From positions 1-36,139 of the forward strand of contig JALCNL010000013.1 of assembly GCA_022649055.1 (NCBI GenBank): 36,139 nt of DNA. Reading direction: 5' to 3'. Each line of letters begins with the position of its first letter. The first letter of the stretch is position 1. Positions 23,712-32,630 of this stretch are shown piece by piece. This stretch comes from Megasphaera sp. (lineage in GTDB: Bacteria; Bacillota; Negativicutes; Veillonellales; Megasphaeraceae). The notes under the pieces were generated by a model. That model did no database searches, was not told the origin of the DNA, and worked only from the letters and a program-made list of their open reading frames with translations. The translations under genes were made by a program, and so were the position numbers.

Positions 23712-23728
23712 TTGGCACAACACCTGCA
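23712..23728 (+). promoter_or_regulatory. sigma54-like -24/-12 sequence
   Basis: TTGGCAC-AACAC-CTGCA matches the sigma54 consensus well: GG at 23714-23715, GC at 23726-23727 and ten bases between. It points right, toward the Crp/Fnr gene 344 bases away, or toward an undetected transcript. It may be a chance match, since no activator site was recognised. Confidence 0.35.
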
Positions 23729-23993
23729 CAATGAACAAATTTTCCCGTTATAACAGACATACGCGCTCGAGTTTATCCAGCATATTTCTCATATGAAAAC
23801 TGTACTCTTAAATTATAGTTCCAATCACAGGAACTCCCTTTCGATCATCTCTAAAAATCTAACGGTTGTAAATCACCCCTTCTTCAACACTATTTACAAT
23901 CAATTACTTTCCATAAATAATTTATCGGCAATTATTATGATAAATTTTCATCTCTATTATACTATTTTGTAAAAAATACTTCTGTATAATCTA

Positions 23994-24021
23994 TTACAAT
24001 GTCATTATTTTATGTTATAAT
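23994..24021 (+). promoter_or_regulatory. promoter of the Crp/Fnr gene
   Basis: TTACAA (23994-23999), 16 bases, TATAAT (24016-24021), giving a leader of about 45 bases before ATG 24072. Confidence 0.6.
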
Positions 24022-24071
24022 TTCATCAAGAACATCCGTGTAATATTATCCATGGAAGGGAAGGTACCAAC

Positions 24072-24725
24072 ATGTCTACCAATGATTTATTCCAGCCAAA
24101 TCTGCTGTGTATTCCCGAAATATTCAAAGAATACGGTCAAAAAAAGACTTTTCAATCTGGAGAAATTTTATTTATGAAAAATGATCCTGCTGATTATTTA
24201 TATTATATTATTGACGGCCGCCTGCGCGCATTCCTTCCTTATCCAGATGGCAGTGAACGTACATTATGCTATTTCTCCAATAATAACTTAGCCGGCGAAG
24301 AAATATTTGCAACGCCGTCTATCCGTATCGTTTGTGCAGGTGCTATGACAAAACTAAATACCTATCGGTTAGATGCCAAGATATTGCTTCGGGCATGTAT
24401 GAATGATGATGAAAGCATGCACGAATTATTATCTTTTTTTATGAAAAAAATAACATTGCTGCATAGTTGGATTTTCTATGCTCAATTTATAAAAAATGAA
24501 GAAAAAATAGCATGTCTCTTGTATTCTATAACCGATGAAAATGATGATAAAGTAAATTTAACACATGAACAAATTGCTGCTGTGACCGGCATGAGCAGAG
24601 TAACAACAACCCGGGTCATGAACAATTTAGTGGAAAAAGATATGCTCATTCAAGAATATAAGCATATTCGAATATTGGACCGCCAAAAATTACGGGAAAT
24701 ATTTGAAGGAAAAGAGTTTTACTAA
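24072..24725 (+). CDS. Crp/Fnr family transcription regulator
   Basis: A 217-residue regulator. The N-terminal cyclic-nucleotide-binding-like beta-barrel (about 15-125, 'GEILFMKNDPADYLYYIIDG', 'LAGEEIF') is followed by a dimer helix and a winged HTH ('LTHEQIAAVTGMSRVTTTRV', about 165-185). The N-terminal Fe-S cysteines of FNR are absent (only C13), so an oxygen-sensing cluster is unlikely; effector unknown. AAGGGAAGG precedes ATG 24072. Dyads of the kind such proteins bind (for example TGACATATGTCA at 17647) occur in the window, but no link is proven. Confidence 0.88.
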   Translation: MSTNDLFQPNLLCIPEIFKEYGQKKTFQSGEILFMKNDPADYLYYIIDGRLRAFLPYPDGSERTLCYFSNNNLAGEEIFATPSIRIVCAGAMTKLNTYRLDAKILLRACMNDDESMHELLSFFMKKITLLHSWIFYAQFIKNEEKIACLLYSITDENDDKVNLTHEQIAAVTGMSRVTTTRVMNNLVEKDMLIQEYKHIRILDRQKLREIFEGKEFY

Positions 24726-24770
24726 CCTTCCTAGATTATCATTGAATTTTTAATGACAACTTCTTTTTTA

Positions 24771-24816
24771 GATATAACGAACGCCTCCAAATAAAATGGG
24801 AGGCGTTCGTTATATC
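24771..24816. terminator. 18-bp perfect hairpin between convergent genes
   Basis: Arms 24771-24788 and 24799-24816 are exact complements with a 10-base A-rich loop. It sits between the convergent Crp/Fnr gene and nagA. The T run on either side is poor, but position and stem strength suggest a two-way terminator. Confidence 0.7.
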
Positions 24817-24857
24817 TTGTACTCTTATACGGTATATAGAAGACTATATCTCAGCTA

Positions 24858-26003
24858 CTACATCTCGCTAAATACCGTCTTTCCGTTAATAACAGTATAT
24901 TGTATGTTACCATTTTCATCAAAAATTGTAACATCAGCATTCTTACCTGCTTCCAGCGATCCCATATGATCATAGACCCCTAGATCTTTAGCCGGATTAA
25001 TGGTGACCATGGCAATCGTATCTGGTAAAGAAGCACCTGTATTACTTAAAAAATTCATCACAGCTTTATCCATAGTCAACACACTGCCAGCCAATGCTCC
25101 ATCTGCCAAACGTGCCTGTCCCTTTTCAACAAATACATCCTGTCCCCCGAGCTCCGACTTCCCATCACCTAAAAGACAAGCTCTCATGGAATCTGTAATA
25201 AGAATAATTCCATCACGTCCCTTCACTTTGTATACAAGTTTCTGCATTGCCGGGTGTACATGGAGATTATCGCAAATGAGTTCACAACGAATTTTATCTT
25301 CTGTAAAGGCCGCTCCGATAATTCCAGGCGCACGGTGATGCATTGCCGGCATAGCATTGAATAGATGCGTTATATGACAAGCAGCAGTATGTCTCATAAC
25401 AGACAGAACGTCCTCATAAGAAGCGGCACTGTGCCCGATAGATACCAAGATATTATTTTTTTCACATTTGTCTAAAAATTGATGATTGGAACACATTTCC
25501 GGTGCCAAGGTAATAATTTTAATACATTCTCTATACCCTTCCAGCCATGAAAAATCAGGCGCTGCGATATTTTTTCCATCCTGCGCACCTTTATACTCAG
25601 CATTAATAAACGGCCCTTCCATATGCGCTCCTAAAATATGTGCTCCTTGGATTTTCCCCTGTGAATGTTTAATACGCGTTAAAATCCGTTCGACCCGCGG
25701 CCGATCATAGGTCATTGTAGTAGGAACAAATGCCGTAACACCTGTCCGCGGTAATAATTCGCTTATCGTTTCCAAGGCTTCATCTGTATCATCCATTACA
25801 TCATAACCGCCGCAGCCATGCACATGTTCATTGATAAATCCTGCCGATACAAATCCTCCCTGTGCATTTATAATATCTGTACAATGACCGGCATGCCATT
25901 CATTCCTCGGTATGATTCCTTTTATTTTTTCATCATACAAGAGTACCTGACCTGTTGCCAGTTCATGCGGCAAAATAATAATTCCATTAATAATCGCCTT
26001 CAT
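24858..26003 (-). CDS. nagA: N-acetylglucosamine-6-phosphate deacetylase
   Basis: A 381-residue amidohydrolase. It has 'AGFINEHVHGCGGYDVMDD' (HxH metal pair kept), 'LGAHMEGPFINAEYKGAQ' (metal Glu), 'SIGHSAASYEDV', 'CHITHLFNAMPAMHHRAPG' and the catalytic Asp in 'GIILITDSMRA'. It removes acetate from GlcNAc-6-phosphate to give glucosamine-6-phosphate. It is divergent from murQ-murP-mupG, whose product GlcNAc-6-phosphate is its substrate. No nagB is in the window. A GGAG lies 10 bases before ATG 26003. Confidence 0.95.
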   Translation of the reverse strand: MKAIINGIIILPHELATGQVLLYDEKIKGIIPRNEWHAGHCTDIINAQGGFVSAGFINEHVHGCGGYDVMDDTDEALETISELLPRTGVTAFVPTTMTYDRPRVERILTRIKHSQGKIQGAHILGAHMEGPFINAEYKGAQDGKNIAAPDFSWLEGYRECIKIITLAPEMCSNHQFLDKCEKNNILVSIGHSAASYEDVLSVMRHTAACHITHLFNAMPAMHHRAPGIIGAAFTEDKIRCELICDNLHVHPAMQKLVYKVKGRDGIILITDSMRACLLGDGKSELGGQDVFVEKGQARLADGALAGSVLTMDKAVMNFLSNTGASLPDTIAMVTINPAKDLGVYDHMGSLEAGKNADVTIFDENGNIQYTVINGKTVFSEM

Positions 26004-26108
26004 ATTCTTTCATCTCCACTGCTATGTATATTTCTTTTAGTATATCATAGAATATCAATATTTTTCCTTGGATGCAGTCTCCTTATAAAATTTATCACTA
26101 TTTATATT

Positions 26109-26151
26109 TTGCTTTCCCCGTAGTTTTAGCATTATAATAAAGTATATTATA
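26109..26151 (+). promoter_or_regulatory. murQ operon promoter with operator-like dyad
   Basis: TTGCTT (26109-26114), 18 bases, TATAAT (26133-26138). A perfect dyad TATAATA-AAGTA-TATTATA (26133-26151) covers the -10 box and start site, consistent with repression. The MurR-type regulator common in such operons is not in the window. Confidence 0.5.
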
Positions 26152-26172
26152 GTATTCAGAAAGGGTCTTCGT

Positions 26173-27090
26173 ATGATCGAATTAGAAAAACTCCATACAG
26201 AAAAATCAAACCCTGCTAGTGAACAAATTGATACTGTCTCAACACTAGAAATGACACGTATCATAAATAATGAAGATAAAAAAGTTGCTCAGGCAATTGA
26301 ATGCATTCTTCCTCAGATAGCCGCGGCTATTGATCTTACCGCTCCTGCACTTCGCGCAGGAGGCCGTCTGTTCTACATAGGCGCCGGGACTTCCGGACGC
26401 TTGGGGATCTTGGATGCCGTAGAATGCCCGCCTACTTATGGAACAGACCCACAAACAATACAAGGTTTGATCGCCGGCGGATACAATGCCATGTTTCGAG
26501 CGAAAGAAGGTTCCGAAGATGCAAAAGAGTTGGGCGAATCTGATTTAAAAGCCAAAAATCTAACGAACCGCGATGTTGTCATCGGCCTATCCGCCTCCGG
26601 CAGAACCCCGTATGTATTAGGGGGATTAGCCTATGCCTCTTCTATCGGCGCTGTGACAATTTCTATTGATTGTTCCCCGGACTCAAGTATCTCTCATTAT
26701 GCACAAATTGATTTATGCGCACTCGTCGGACCTGAAGTAATAACTGGATCCACCCGCATGAAGGCCGGCACGGCGCAAAAAATGATCCTCAATATGCTTT
26801 CAACCGGAATCATGATCAAATTAGGAAAGGTATATGGCAACCTGATGGTAGATGTCAAATCTTCTAATGAAAAATTAAAAGAACGAGCCCTGCGTATTGT
26901 CATGAAAGCTGCCGGCTGCAACCGTGAAACAGCGATTGCAGCACTATCGAAAACCAACAATAATACGAAGGAAGCAATTATTGCGGCCGCGCTGGATATC
27001 TCTAAACAAGAGGCTTCCTCCTTATTAACAGCTTGCAACGGGTATGTTTATCTGGCTTTACAAAAGAAAAAGAGGTTGCATCATGACTAA
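26173..27090 (+). CDS. murQ: N-acetylmuramic acid 6-phosphate etherase
   Basis: A 305-residue SIS-domain lyase that removes lactate from MurNAc-6-phosphate to give GlcNAc-6-phosphate. Signature segments are 'LHTEKSNPASEQIDTVS', 'GGRLFYIGAGTSGRLGILDA', the catalytic Glu in 'AVECPPTYG', 'DVVIGLSASGRTPYVLGGL' and 'GSTRMKAGTAQKMILNM'. Full length. AGAAAGGG precedes ATG 26173. Its last 8 bases overlap murP. Confidence 0.97.
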   Translation: MIELEKLHTEKSNPASEQIDTVSTLEMTRIINNEDKKVAQAIECILPQIAAAIDLTAPALRAGGRLFYIGAGTSGRLGILDAVECPPTYGTDPQTIQGLIAGGYNAMFRAKEGSEDAKELGESDLKAKNLTNRDVVIGLSASGRTPYVLGGLAYASSIGAVTISIDCSPDSSISHYAQIDLCALVGPEVITGSTRMKAGTAQKMILNMLSTGIMIKLGKVYGNLMVDVKSSNEKLKERALRIVMKAAGCNRETAIAALSKTNNNTKEAIIAAALDISKQEASSLLTACNGYVYLALQKKKRLHHD

Positions 27091-28462
27091 TAAAGAATTA
27101 GCACAAGCCATTTTTTCTATTACCGGCCCTGCAAATAATATTATCCGTGTTCAAAACTGTATGACACGGCTGCGGTTACATGTACAAGAAGAACATTTTG
27201 TCAAAGAAGATTTTCTTAATCTCCCCGGCGTTATCGGCGTCAACAAAATAAATGATGAATGGCAAATCATTTTAGGTCCGGGAAAAGCCACGAATGTTAC
27301 CACCGAATTCAAAAATTTATTAGAACCAGTCGATACCACAGGAGAGCAAGAAAACACACTTTTCCAGCTGGCACAAAATGCCCAAGTCGGCGACGGTAAA
27401 GCTCTCCATGATACAATTCGACAGAAAAATGCAACTCCCGGAAAGTTAATACTAAAAAAAATATCTAATATTTTTATTCCTATTATTCCCGCTTTTATCG
27501 CTTGCGGCTTAATTACAGGACTGTTAAATATCTGTATAAAATTAAATCCTTTATTAGCTGCACTGCCAATAATACAAATTTTAGAAATTGCCGGCAATGC
27601 CGCCTTTTGGGGCCTAAACTTGTTCGTCGGCATTAGTGCTGCCAAAGAATTTGGCGGTTCTCCCATGCTAGGCGGTGTTATGGCCGCCATTATCACCCAT
27701 CCAAGTTTAACCCATATCAGTGTGTTCGGCAGCTTTCTTGTGCCGGGAAGAGGCGGTATTATCGCCGTCTTACTCGTCGTACTTTTTGCTTCTGTTTTAG
27801 AAAAACACCTTCATAAAATTATCCCCGAAATGTTCGACCTCTTTCTAACCCCCCTTATCGTCGTACTTATTTCCACTTTCATCGCCTTATTTATCTGTCA
27901 GCCTATCGGGGGGTATCTTTCAGAAATAATTGGCTTTGCCGCTACAGAATCCATCGGCAGAGGGGGTGCCCTAACTGGTTTTATTTTAGGCGGAACTTTT
28001 TTACCAATGGTTATGCTTGGTATTCATCAAGGATTAACTCCTATTCATGCAGAATTGTTATCTCGCTATGGGGTAACGATTCTCTTGCCCATCTTGGCCA
28101 TGTCTGGCGGCGGTCAGGTAGGTGCCGCTATTGCCGTATATATCAAAACAAAAAATCATCGTTTAAAAAAGACGATTATTTCTTCCCTTCCAGTGGGTCT
28201 CATGGGTATTGGTGAACCGCTCATTTATGGAGTAACACTACCTTTAGGAAAACCTTTTATTGGTGCTTGTATCGGCGGTGCTTGCGGCGGAGCTATTCAG
28301 GCTGCCTATATGGTAGGTTCGGCAACATTGGGAATTTCCGGCTTACCCCTAGCTGCTGCTGCAGATAATATCCCTATCTATTTATTAGGCTTAGTCACAG
28401 CGTATATTACCGGTTTCATCGCCACATGGATCATTGGCTTTGATGATCTTCAAAATAGATAG
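27083..28462 (+). CDS. murP: PTS EIIBC transporter for MurNAc-type sugars
   Basis: A 459-residue PTS permease. The EIIB domain (1 to about 85) has the phosphorylated Cys26 in 'RVQNCMTRLRLHV'. The EIIC domain (about 120-459) has several membrane helices and the 'GIHQGLTPIHAELL' and 'GIGEPLIYGVTLPLGKPF' motifs of the sucrose/glucoside/MurNAc group. No EIIA domain is attached, as in MurP, so it borrows one. Operon context with murQ and mupG indicates uptake and 6-phosphorylation of MurNAc or MurNAc-GlcNAc. The start ATG 27083 lies within the murQ end and has AAAGAGG 7 bases upstream; translational coupling is likely. Confidence 0.92.
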   Translation: MTNKELAQAIFSITGPANNIIRVQNCMTRLRLHVQEEHFVKEDFLNLPGVIGVNKINDEWQIILGPGKATNVTTEFKNLLEPVDTTGEQENTLFQLAQNAQVGDGKALHDTIRQKNATPGKLILKKISNIFIPIIPAFIACGLITGLLNICIKLNPLLAALPIIQILEIAGNAAFWGLNLFVGISAAKEFGGSPMLGGVMAAIITHPSLTHISVFGSFLVPGRGGIIAVLLVVLFASVLEKHLHKIIPEMFDLFLTPLIVVLISTFIALFICQPIGGYLSEIIGFAATESIGRGGALTGFILGGTFLPMVMLGIHQGLTPIHAELLSRYGVTILLPILAMSGGGQVGAAIAVYIKTKNHRLKKTIISSLPVGLMGIGEPLIYGVTLPLGKPFIGACIGGACGGAIQAAYMVGSATLGISGLPLAAAADNIPIYLLGLVTAYITGFIATWIIGFDDLQNR

Positions 28463-28471
28463 GAGGTTCGT

Positions 28472-29551
28472 ATGCAAACAGGCATTTCATTATATCCGGG
28501 GTTAGACAACACACTGGAACAAAATATGGAGTTATTAAAAAAAGCAAAAAACTATGGAATCAGTCGTATCTTTACATCATTGCACATTCCTGAAACAAAT
28601 CAAACATTGTTCAAAAAAGAATTGCGGAACCTATTACTGCAAGCTCACATACTTCAATTAGATGTGGTATGTGATGTTTCCCCCCAGGCTTGTACGCTTC
28701 TCGGCCTGAAAAAATTAGACCCCATTGAATTACAAAAAATAGGTATTACGACTATTCGCTGTGATTACGGCTTTAGTATTGATAAAATTGCGTTATTCAG
28801 TACTATCATGCAGGTTCAGCTTAATGCTTCTACACTTACTCATGATACTCTTACCGCTCTTCAAGCCGCGAACGCTGATTTTTCCCATATGGATGCCCTG
28901 CATAATTTTTATCCCAGGCCCTATACAGGACTAAGTGAACGCTATTTCTGCAGTCAAAACAACTATCTCCGGGAAAAAGGAATTTCTGTAGGTGCTTTTA
29001 TTCCCAGCTGCAGCAGCAGCGGACGCCGTGGTCCTCTTTATGAAGGGCTGCCCACACTGGAGGCACATCGGAACATAAGCGTCAGCTTAGCAGCTCGTCA
29101 TTTAACCGCATTAGACACAGACTCTATTTTTATTGGTGATTCTCATCCTACGGACGAAGAACTATCTGCTCTTACACAAACACAAAAAAATGTAGTGGTT
29201 CTAAAAGCCCGTTTATTAAGTCATGATCCCTTTGTTCGTGATTTTCTCTCCCACTCCTTTACCGCTCGCCAAGATCCCTCTCGCGACGCTGTACGTGCAC
29301 AAGAAAGCCGTAATTTATTACATGGTCATAGTATCCAGCCAGATGCTACAACCATTCTCGACAAACGTTTGGGAGACATTACCATAGACAATAAAGACTA
29401 TAAGCGCTATATGGGAGAAGTACAAATTATTACAACGGAACAACCTTCCAATGAACGAACCAATATTGCCGCCCGAATCATACCGAATGAACTCTTTCTC
29501 ATCAAATACATCACACCGGGACGACAATTCCGTTTCGAATTTATACGATAA
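28472..29551 (+). CDS. mupG: 6-phospho-N-acetylmuramidase MupG (DUF871)
   Basis: A 359-residue DUF871 protein: an N-terminal TIM-barrel ('MQTGISLYPGLDNTLEQNME', 'YGISRIFTSLHIPE', 'LHNFYPRPYTGLSERYF') and a small C-terminal cyclophilin-like domain ('DKRLGDITIDNKDYKRYMGE', 'TPGRQFRFEF'). In Staphylococcus MupG cleaves intracellular MurNAc-6P-GlcNAc into MurNAc-6P and GlcNAc, feeding MurQ. The gene order murQ-murP-mupG supports the same pathway here. AGGAGG precedes ATG 28472, 9 bases after murP. Confidence 0.92.
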   Translation: MQTGISLYPGLDNTLEQNMELLKKAKNYGISRIFTSLHIPETNQTLFKKELRNLLLQAHILQLDVVCDVSPQACTLLGLKKLDPIELQKIGITTIRCDYGFSIDKIALFSTIMQVQLNASTLTHDTLTALQAANADFSHMDALHNFYPRPYTGLSERYFCSQNNYLREKGISVGAFIPSCSSSGRRGPLYEGLPTLEAHRNISVSLAARHLTALDTDSIFIGDSHPTDEELSALTQTQKNVVVLKARLLSHDPFVRDFLSHSFTARQDPSRDAVRAQESRNLLHGHSIQPDATTILDKRLGDITIDNKDYKRYMGEVQIITTEQPSNERTNIAARIIPNELFLIKYITPGRQFRFEFIR

Positions 29552-29601
29552 CCAAATATGTAAATATAAATTCACCGGAACCTGTCATTGGCATAGCTCA
29601 T

Positions 29602-30726
29602 TTATGTAATTTTTTTAGAAAATTTTACAAGACTTATCGTAAATACCCCAATAATAAATACTCCCAGCGCGGCTGCCTGTGTCCATAAATATTGTATGCC
29701 TATTCCTTTAAGAATAATGCCCCGCATGATTTCCATATAAAAAGTAGCGGGCAGTATATCCCCTAAATAATAAAAGAGAGTCGGCATCGCTTCACGCGGA
29801 AACATAAATCCTGATAAAAGCACGCTGGGCAGTAAAACAAAGAAGGACATTTGCATCGCTTGCATTTGTGTTTTAGCTATTGTTGATATCAAAATTCCTA
29901 AGGCCAAAGAGGCTACTATAAAAGGCGTTGTTAATAAAAACAATAAGCTTAAGCTTCCCCGCACCGGTAAATCGAAGACGAGGATACCGGCGGATAGTGC
30001 CACCGCAGCTTGAATATATCCAACAAAAATATATGGAATAATTTTCCCCAGCATAAGTTCATATGACTTCATCGGTGTTACCAAAAGCTGTTCCAACGTT
30101 CCCGTTTCCCGTTCCCGTACAATTGCCATAGATGTTATCATAACCATTGTCATGGTTAGGACAATTCCTAAAATACCGGGAACCATATAATATGCAGTTA
30201 CAAAATCCGAATTATACCAAGGTCTGATACGTATGTCATACGGTGTAATATATTTTTCTCCCGTTAATTGCCGATATTTTTTTCCCACAAGTTCCTGCGA
30301 CTTTAGCTGACCAATAATTTGTGCCGCATTAATGGCCGAAGAGGCAGTCATAGAGTCCGATGCATCTACAATAACCTGCACTGCAGCGCTCCGTCCATGC
30401 TTTATATTACTGGCAAAGTCAGGGGGAATAATGATACCGACTTTTTCTCGTCCGGAATCAACTGCGTCATCCACTTCTTTAAAATTACCCGCAATATCTT
30501 TGATATCAAAATAGCCGCTGGCAGTAAAAGAATCCAGTAGGTCACGGCTATCCTGCTGCAAACATTGATCATACACAATGGTTGGTAAATGCTTAACATC
30601 GGTATTAATAGCAAATCCAAACAACAGCAGTTGTACCACTGGCAAAAAAAGCATCATGGCAATAACTGCTTTATCGCGTTTCATTTGCAAAAATTCTTTG
30701 ACCAGCAATGCTTTTAAGCGAATCAT
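29602..30726 (-). CDS. ABC-2 type export permease
   Basis: A 374-residue membrane protein of the YbhS/YbhR/YhhJ type. One N-terminal helix ('AVIAMMLFLPVVQLLLFGFA') is followed by a large external domain (about 40-170) and about five C-terminal helices ('VPGILGIVLTMTMVMITSMA', 'AAVALSAGILVFDLPV', 'LGVFIIGVFTISLV'). 'RERETGTLEQLLVTPMKSYE' is the family's coupling-helix motif. It overlaps the ATPase gene by 4 bases (ATGA). Only one permease is present, so a homodimer is expected. Substrate probably a drug or lipid-like compound. Confidence 0.9.
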   Translation of the reverse strand: MIRLKALLVKEFLQMKRDKAVIAMMLFLPVVQLLLFGFAINTDVKHLPTIVYDQCLQQDSRDLLDSFTASGYFDIKDIAGNFKEVDDAVDSGREKVGIIIPPDFASNIKHGRSAAVQVIVDASDSMTASSAINAAQIIGQLKSQELVGKKYRQLTGEKYITPYDIRIRPWYNSDFVTAYYMVPGILGIVLTMTMVMITSMAIVRERETGTLEQLLVTPMKSYELMLGKIIPYIFVGYIQAAVALSAGILVFDLPVRGSLSLLFLLTTPFIVASLALGILISTIAKTQMQAMQMSFFVLLPSVLLSGFMFPREAMPTLFYYLGDILPATFYMEIMRGIILKGIGIQYLWTQAAALGVFIIGVFTISLVKFSKKIT

Positions 30727-31628
30727 CCGGATACCTCCCCACGAAATTTCCGTAGATAATATACAAATACATCTTCCAATGTTGGACGGATAATTTGTGG
30801 AGAAAAAACGGTAAATTCTTCTAATTGATTTCTATCTGCTAGTATATGCAATGCTACTCCGAACGGGTACATATCTATATATGGCTTTCTATCTTTTTCT
30901 ATGATTTTTTTCAATTTCAAGGGTTCATCTGATTTTATTTCCAACAGGATTCCTGGCAATGTACTTTTTAAATTTGCAATCGTATCATCCACGATTAATT
31001 TACCATCAAAAAGAAATCCTACTTTATCACAGCGTTCTGCTTCATCCATCAAGTGTGTCGTTACCATGATAGTTGTACCGGCAGCCGCCAATTCACAAAC
31101 AATATCCCAAAATAGACGCCGAGCCATGGGATCCACACCGCCTGTAGGTTCATCTAGAAAAAGAACCTTGGGGCGATGAAGAATCGCACACCCTAATGCC
31201 AGTCTTTGACGCCATCCGCCTGACAGATTCCCTGCTAATTCCCGCTTTCGCTTAGATAGGTCCGCCATATCCAGCATAGCTTCTATCCGCTCCCTTTTTT
31301 CATTTCCTTTTAAGCTGTACATTCCCGCATAAAAAGATAAATTTTCATACACAGTTAAATCCGGGTACAGGCTGAATTTTTGTGACATATATCCCATTTG
31401 AGCTCTTATTTTATCTTGTTCCATCACAATATCGTGACCCAAGATAGATCCTTTCCCTTCATCAGGAGTTAAAACCCCGCATAACATACGTATCATTGTT
31501 GATTTTCCTGAACCGTTAGAACCAAGAAATCCATAGATAGTACCTGGTTTTATTGCAAGATCAACATGATCAACAGCTGTTAGTGATCCAAAACGCCGTG
31601 TCAATCCGACCGCCTCTACAGCATACAT
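30723..31628 (-). CDS. ABC transporter ATP-binding protein
   Basis: A 301-residue ATPase (a single nucleotide-binding domain). It has Walker A 'FLGSNGSGKSTMIRML', Q-loop 'YMSQKFSLYPDLTV', signature 'NLSGGWRQRLALG', Walker B 'VLFLDEPTGGVDP' and H-loop 'TTHLMDEAERC'. It is in the CcmA/YbhF-like family, but half the length of the double-domain YbhF. It powers the adjacent permease and is linked to the HlyD-like adaptor by operon position (18 bases). Confidence 0.93.
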   Translation of the reverse strand: MYAVEAVGLTRRFGSLTAVDHVDLAIKPGTIYGFLGSNGSGKSTMIRMLCGVLTPDEGKGSILGHDIVMEQDKIRAQMGYMSQKFSLYPDLTVYENLSFYAGMYSLKGNEKRERIEAMLDMADLSKRKRELAGNLSGGWRQRLALGCAILHRPKVLFLDEPTGGVDPMARRLFWDIVCELAAAGTTIMVTTHLMDEAERCDKVGFLFDGKLIVDDTIANLKSTLPGILLEIKSDEPLKLKKIIEKDRKPYIDMYPFGVALHILADRNQLEEFTVFSPQIIRPTLEDVFVYYLRKFRGEVSG

Positions 31629-31646
31629 TTTATCATCTCCCCCGAT

Positions 31647-32630
31647 TCACCCAATAACAACATCCGCAGGCATTCCCGGTTTAAAAATGTTTTCTGAATT
31701 ATCCAACTTTACTTTAACCGCAAACACCATATTTGCCCGTTCCCGCTGCGTAATGCTTTGGCGGGGTGTATATTCTGCATTTTGACTGATTTCTTTAATT
31801 TTTCCTTGAAAAACACGGTTGGGAAATGAATCGACACGGACAGCAACAACTTGTCCGGTCTTAATACGTCCCAGCTGTTCTGAAGCTACATATATCTTTA
31901 CCCAGCAATCTCCCATTTCCCCAATAGTGGCAATCGGAGAGCCCACTCCGACATATTCTCCATTTTCAAAATTTTTTGTTAGTACCAACCCATCTGCCGG
32001 ACAATATATAGTTGTATCCGCCTCCTGCGTCCGGGTTGCTTCAAGAATTGCGCCCGTTCTTTCTACTTCGCGCCGTTGTGCCGCTATTACTTCTGTTCGA
32101 TTTCCCTCTTGCAGCAGGCTTAGCTTAGCCTGTGCGGATTGCAGTGTGCGATACGCAACATCAGCCGCTGATTTAGAAGCATCCAGCTGCTGCACGGAAA
32201 TAGCCTCCTGTTGATATAAAACCATATATCTCTGATAATCATTTTGCGTTTTTTCATATACAGCTTGTGCGGATTGAACGTTAGCGGACGCATCTGCCAA
32301 TTCCTGCGGACGAGGACCATTTTCCAAATCCTGTAATTGTGCTTTAGCTTTATCCCATGCCGCCTCATCTCTCAACAATTGTGCTTTTATATCTGGCCGA
32401 TCAATCTGCACTACAACTTGACCTTGTTTCAAAGAACTGCCTACATCAAAAGATATTCCGCTGATATACCCGCTGACTTTTGGCATAATATCAGCCTTCG
32501 TAACCTCAATTGTTCCCGTAGCTGTAATTTCCTGTCGTGAAGGATTATACAACTTGTACATGGCTGTCCCAATCAATACTAATACAAGAAAGATTCCGAT
32601 AACTATTTTTTTAGGTATGTTTTTTTTCAT
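31647..32630 (-). CDS. HlyD/YbhG-like periplasmic adaptor (membrane fusion protein)
   Basis: A 327-residue adaptor. It has an N-terminal membrane anchor ('IVIGIFLVLVLIGTAMY'), a lipoyl half ('ITATGTIEVTKADIMPKVSG'), a coiled-coil hairpin rich in Ala/Gln (about 80-195), the second lipoyl half ('CPADGLVLTKNFENGEYVGV') and a beta-barrel end. It connects an inner-membrane exporter to the outer membrane, which again fits a diderm cell. Start ATG 32630 follows GGAGGG; it overlaps the TetR gene end by 20 bases. Confidence 0.9.
   Translation of the reverse strand: MKKNIPKKIVIGIFLVLVLIGTAMYKLYNPSRQEITATGTIEVTKADIMPKVSGYISGISFDVGSSLKQGQVVVQIDRPDIKAQLLRDEAAWDKAKAQLQDLENGPRPQELADASANVQSAQAVYEKTQNDYQRYMVLYQQEAISVQQLDASKSAADVAYRTLQSAQAKLSLLQEGNRTEVIAAQRREVERTGAILEATRTQEADTTIYCPADGLVLTKNFENGEYVGVGSPIATIGEMGDCWVKIYVASEQLGRIKTGQVVAVRVDSFPNRVFQGKIKEISQNAEYTPRQSITQRERANMVFAVKVKLDNSENIFKPGMPADVVIG

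Larger units (their letters stand above)
23603..24071. other. non-coding gap between divergent dehydrogenase and Crp/Fnr genes
   Basis: A 469-base gap. A 37-codon minus-strand frame (23760-23647) has no ribosome site and I do not support it. On the plus strand there is a sigma54-like sequence at 23712-23728 and a housekeeping promoter at 23994-24021. The stretch between these could hold a small RNA or a long leader, but I see no strong hairpin. Confidence 0.4.

Noticed and set aside
23647-23760. 37-codon minus-strand frame (MSVITGKFVHC...) in the gap before the Crp/Fnr gene
   Set aside because: No ribosome site, no recognisable family, and it overlaps the sigma54-like element; likely chance.
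27151-27696. 181-codon minus-strand frame inside murP
   Set aside because: It is the complement of conserved EIIB/EIIC sequence with no ribosome site; a shadow.
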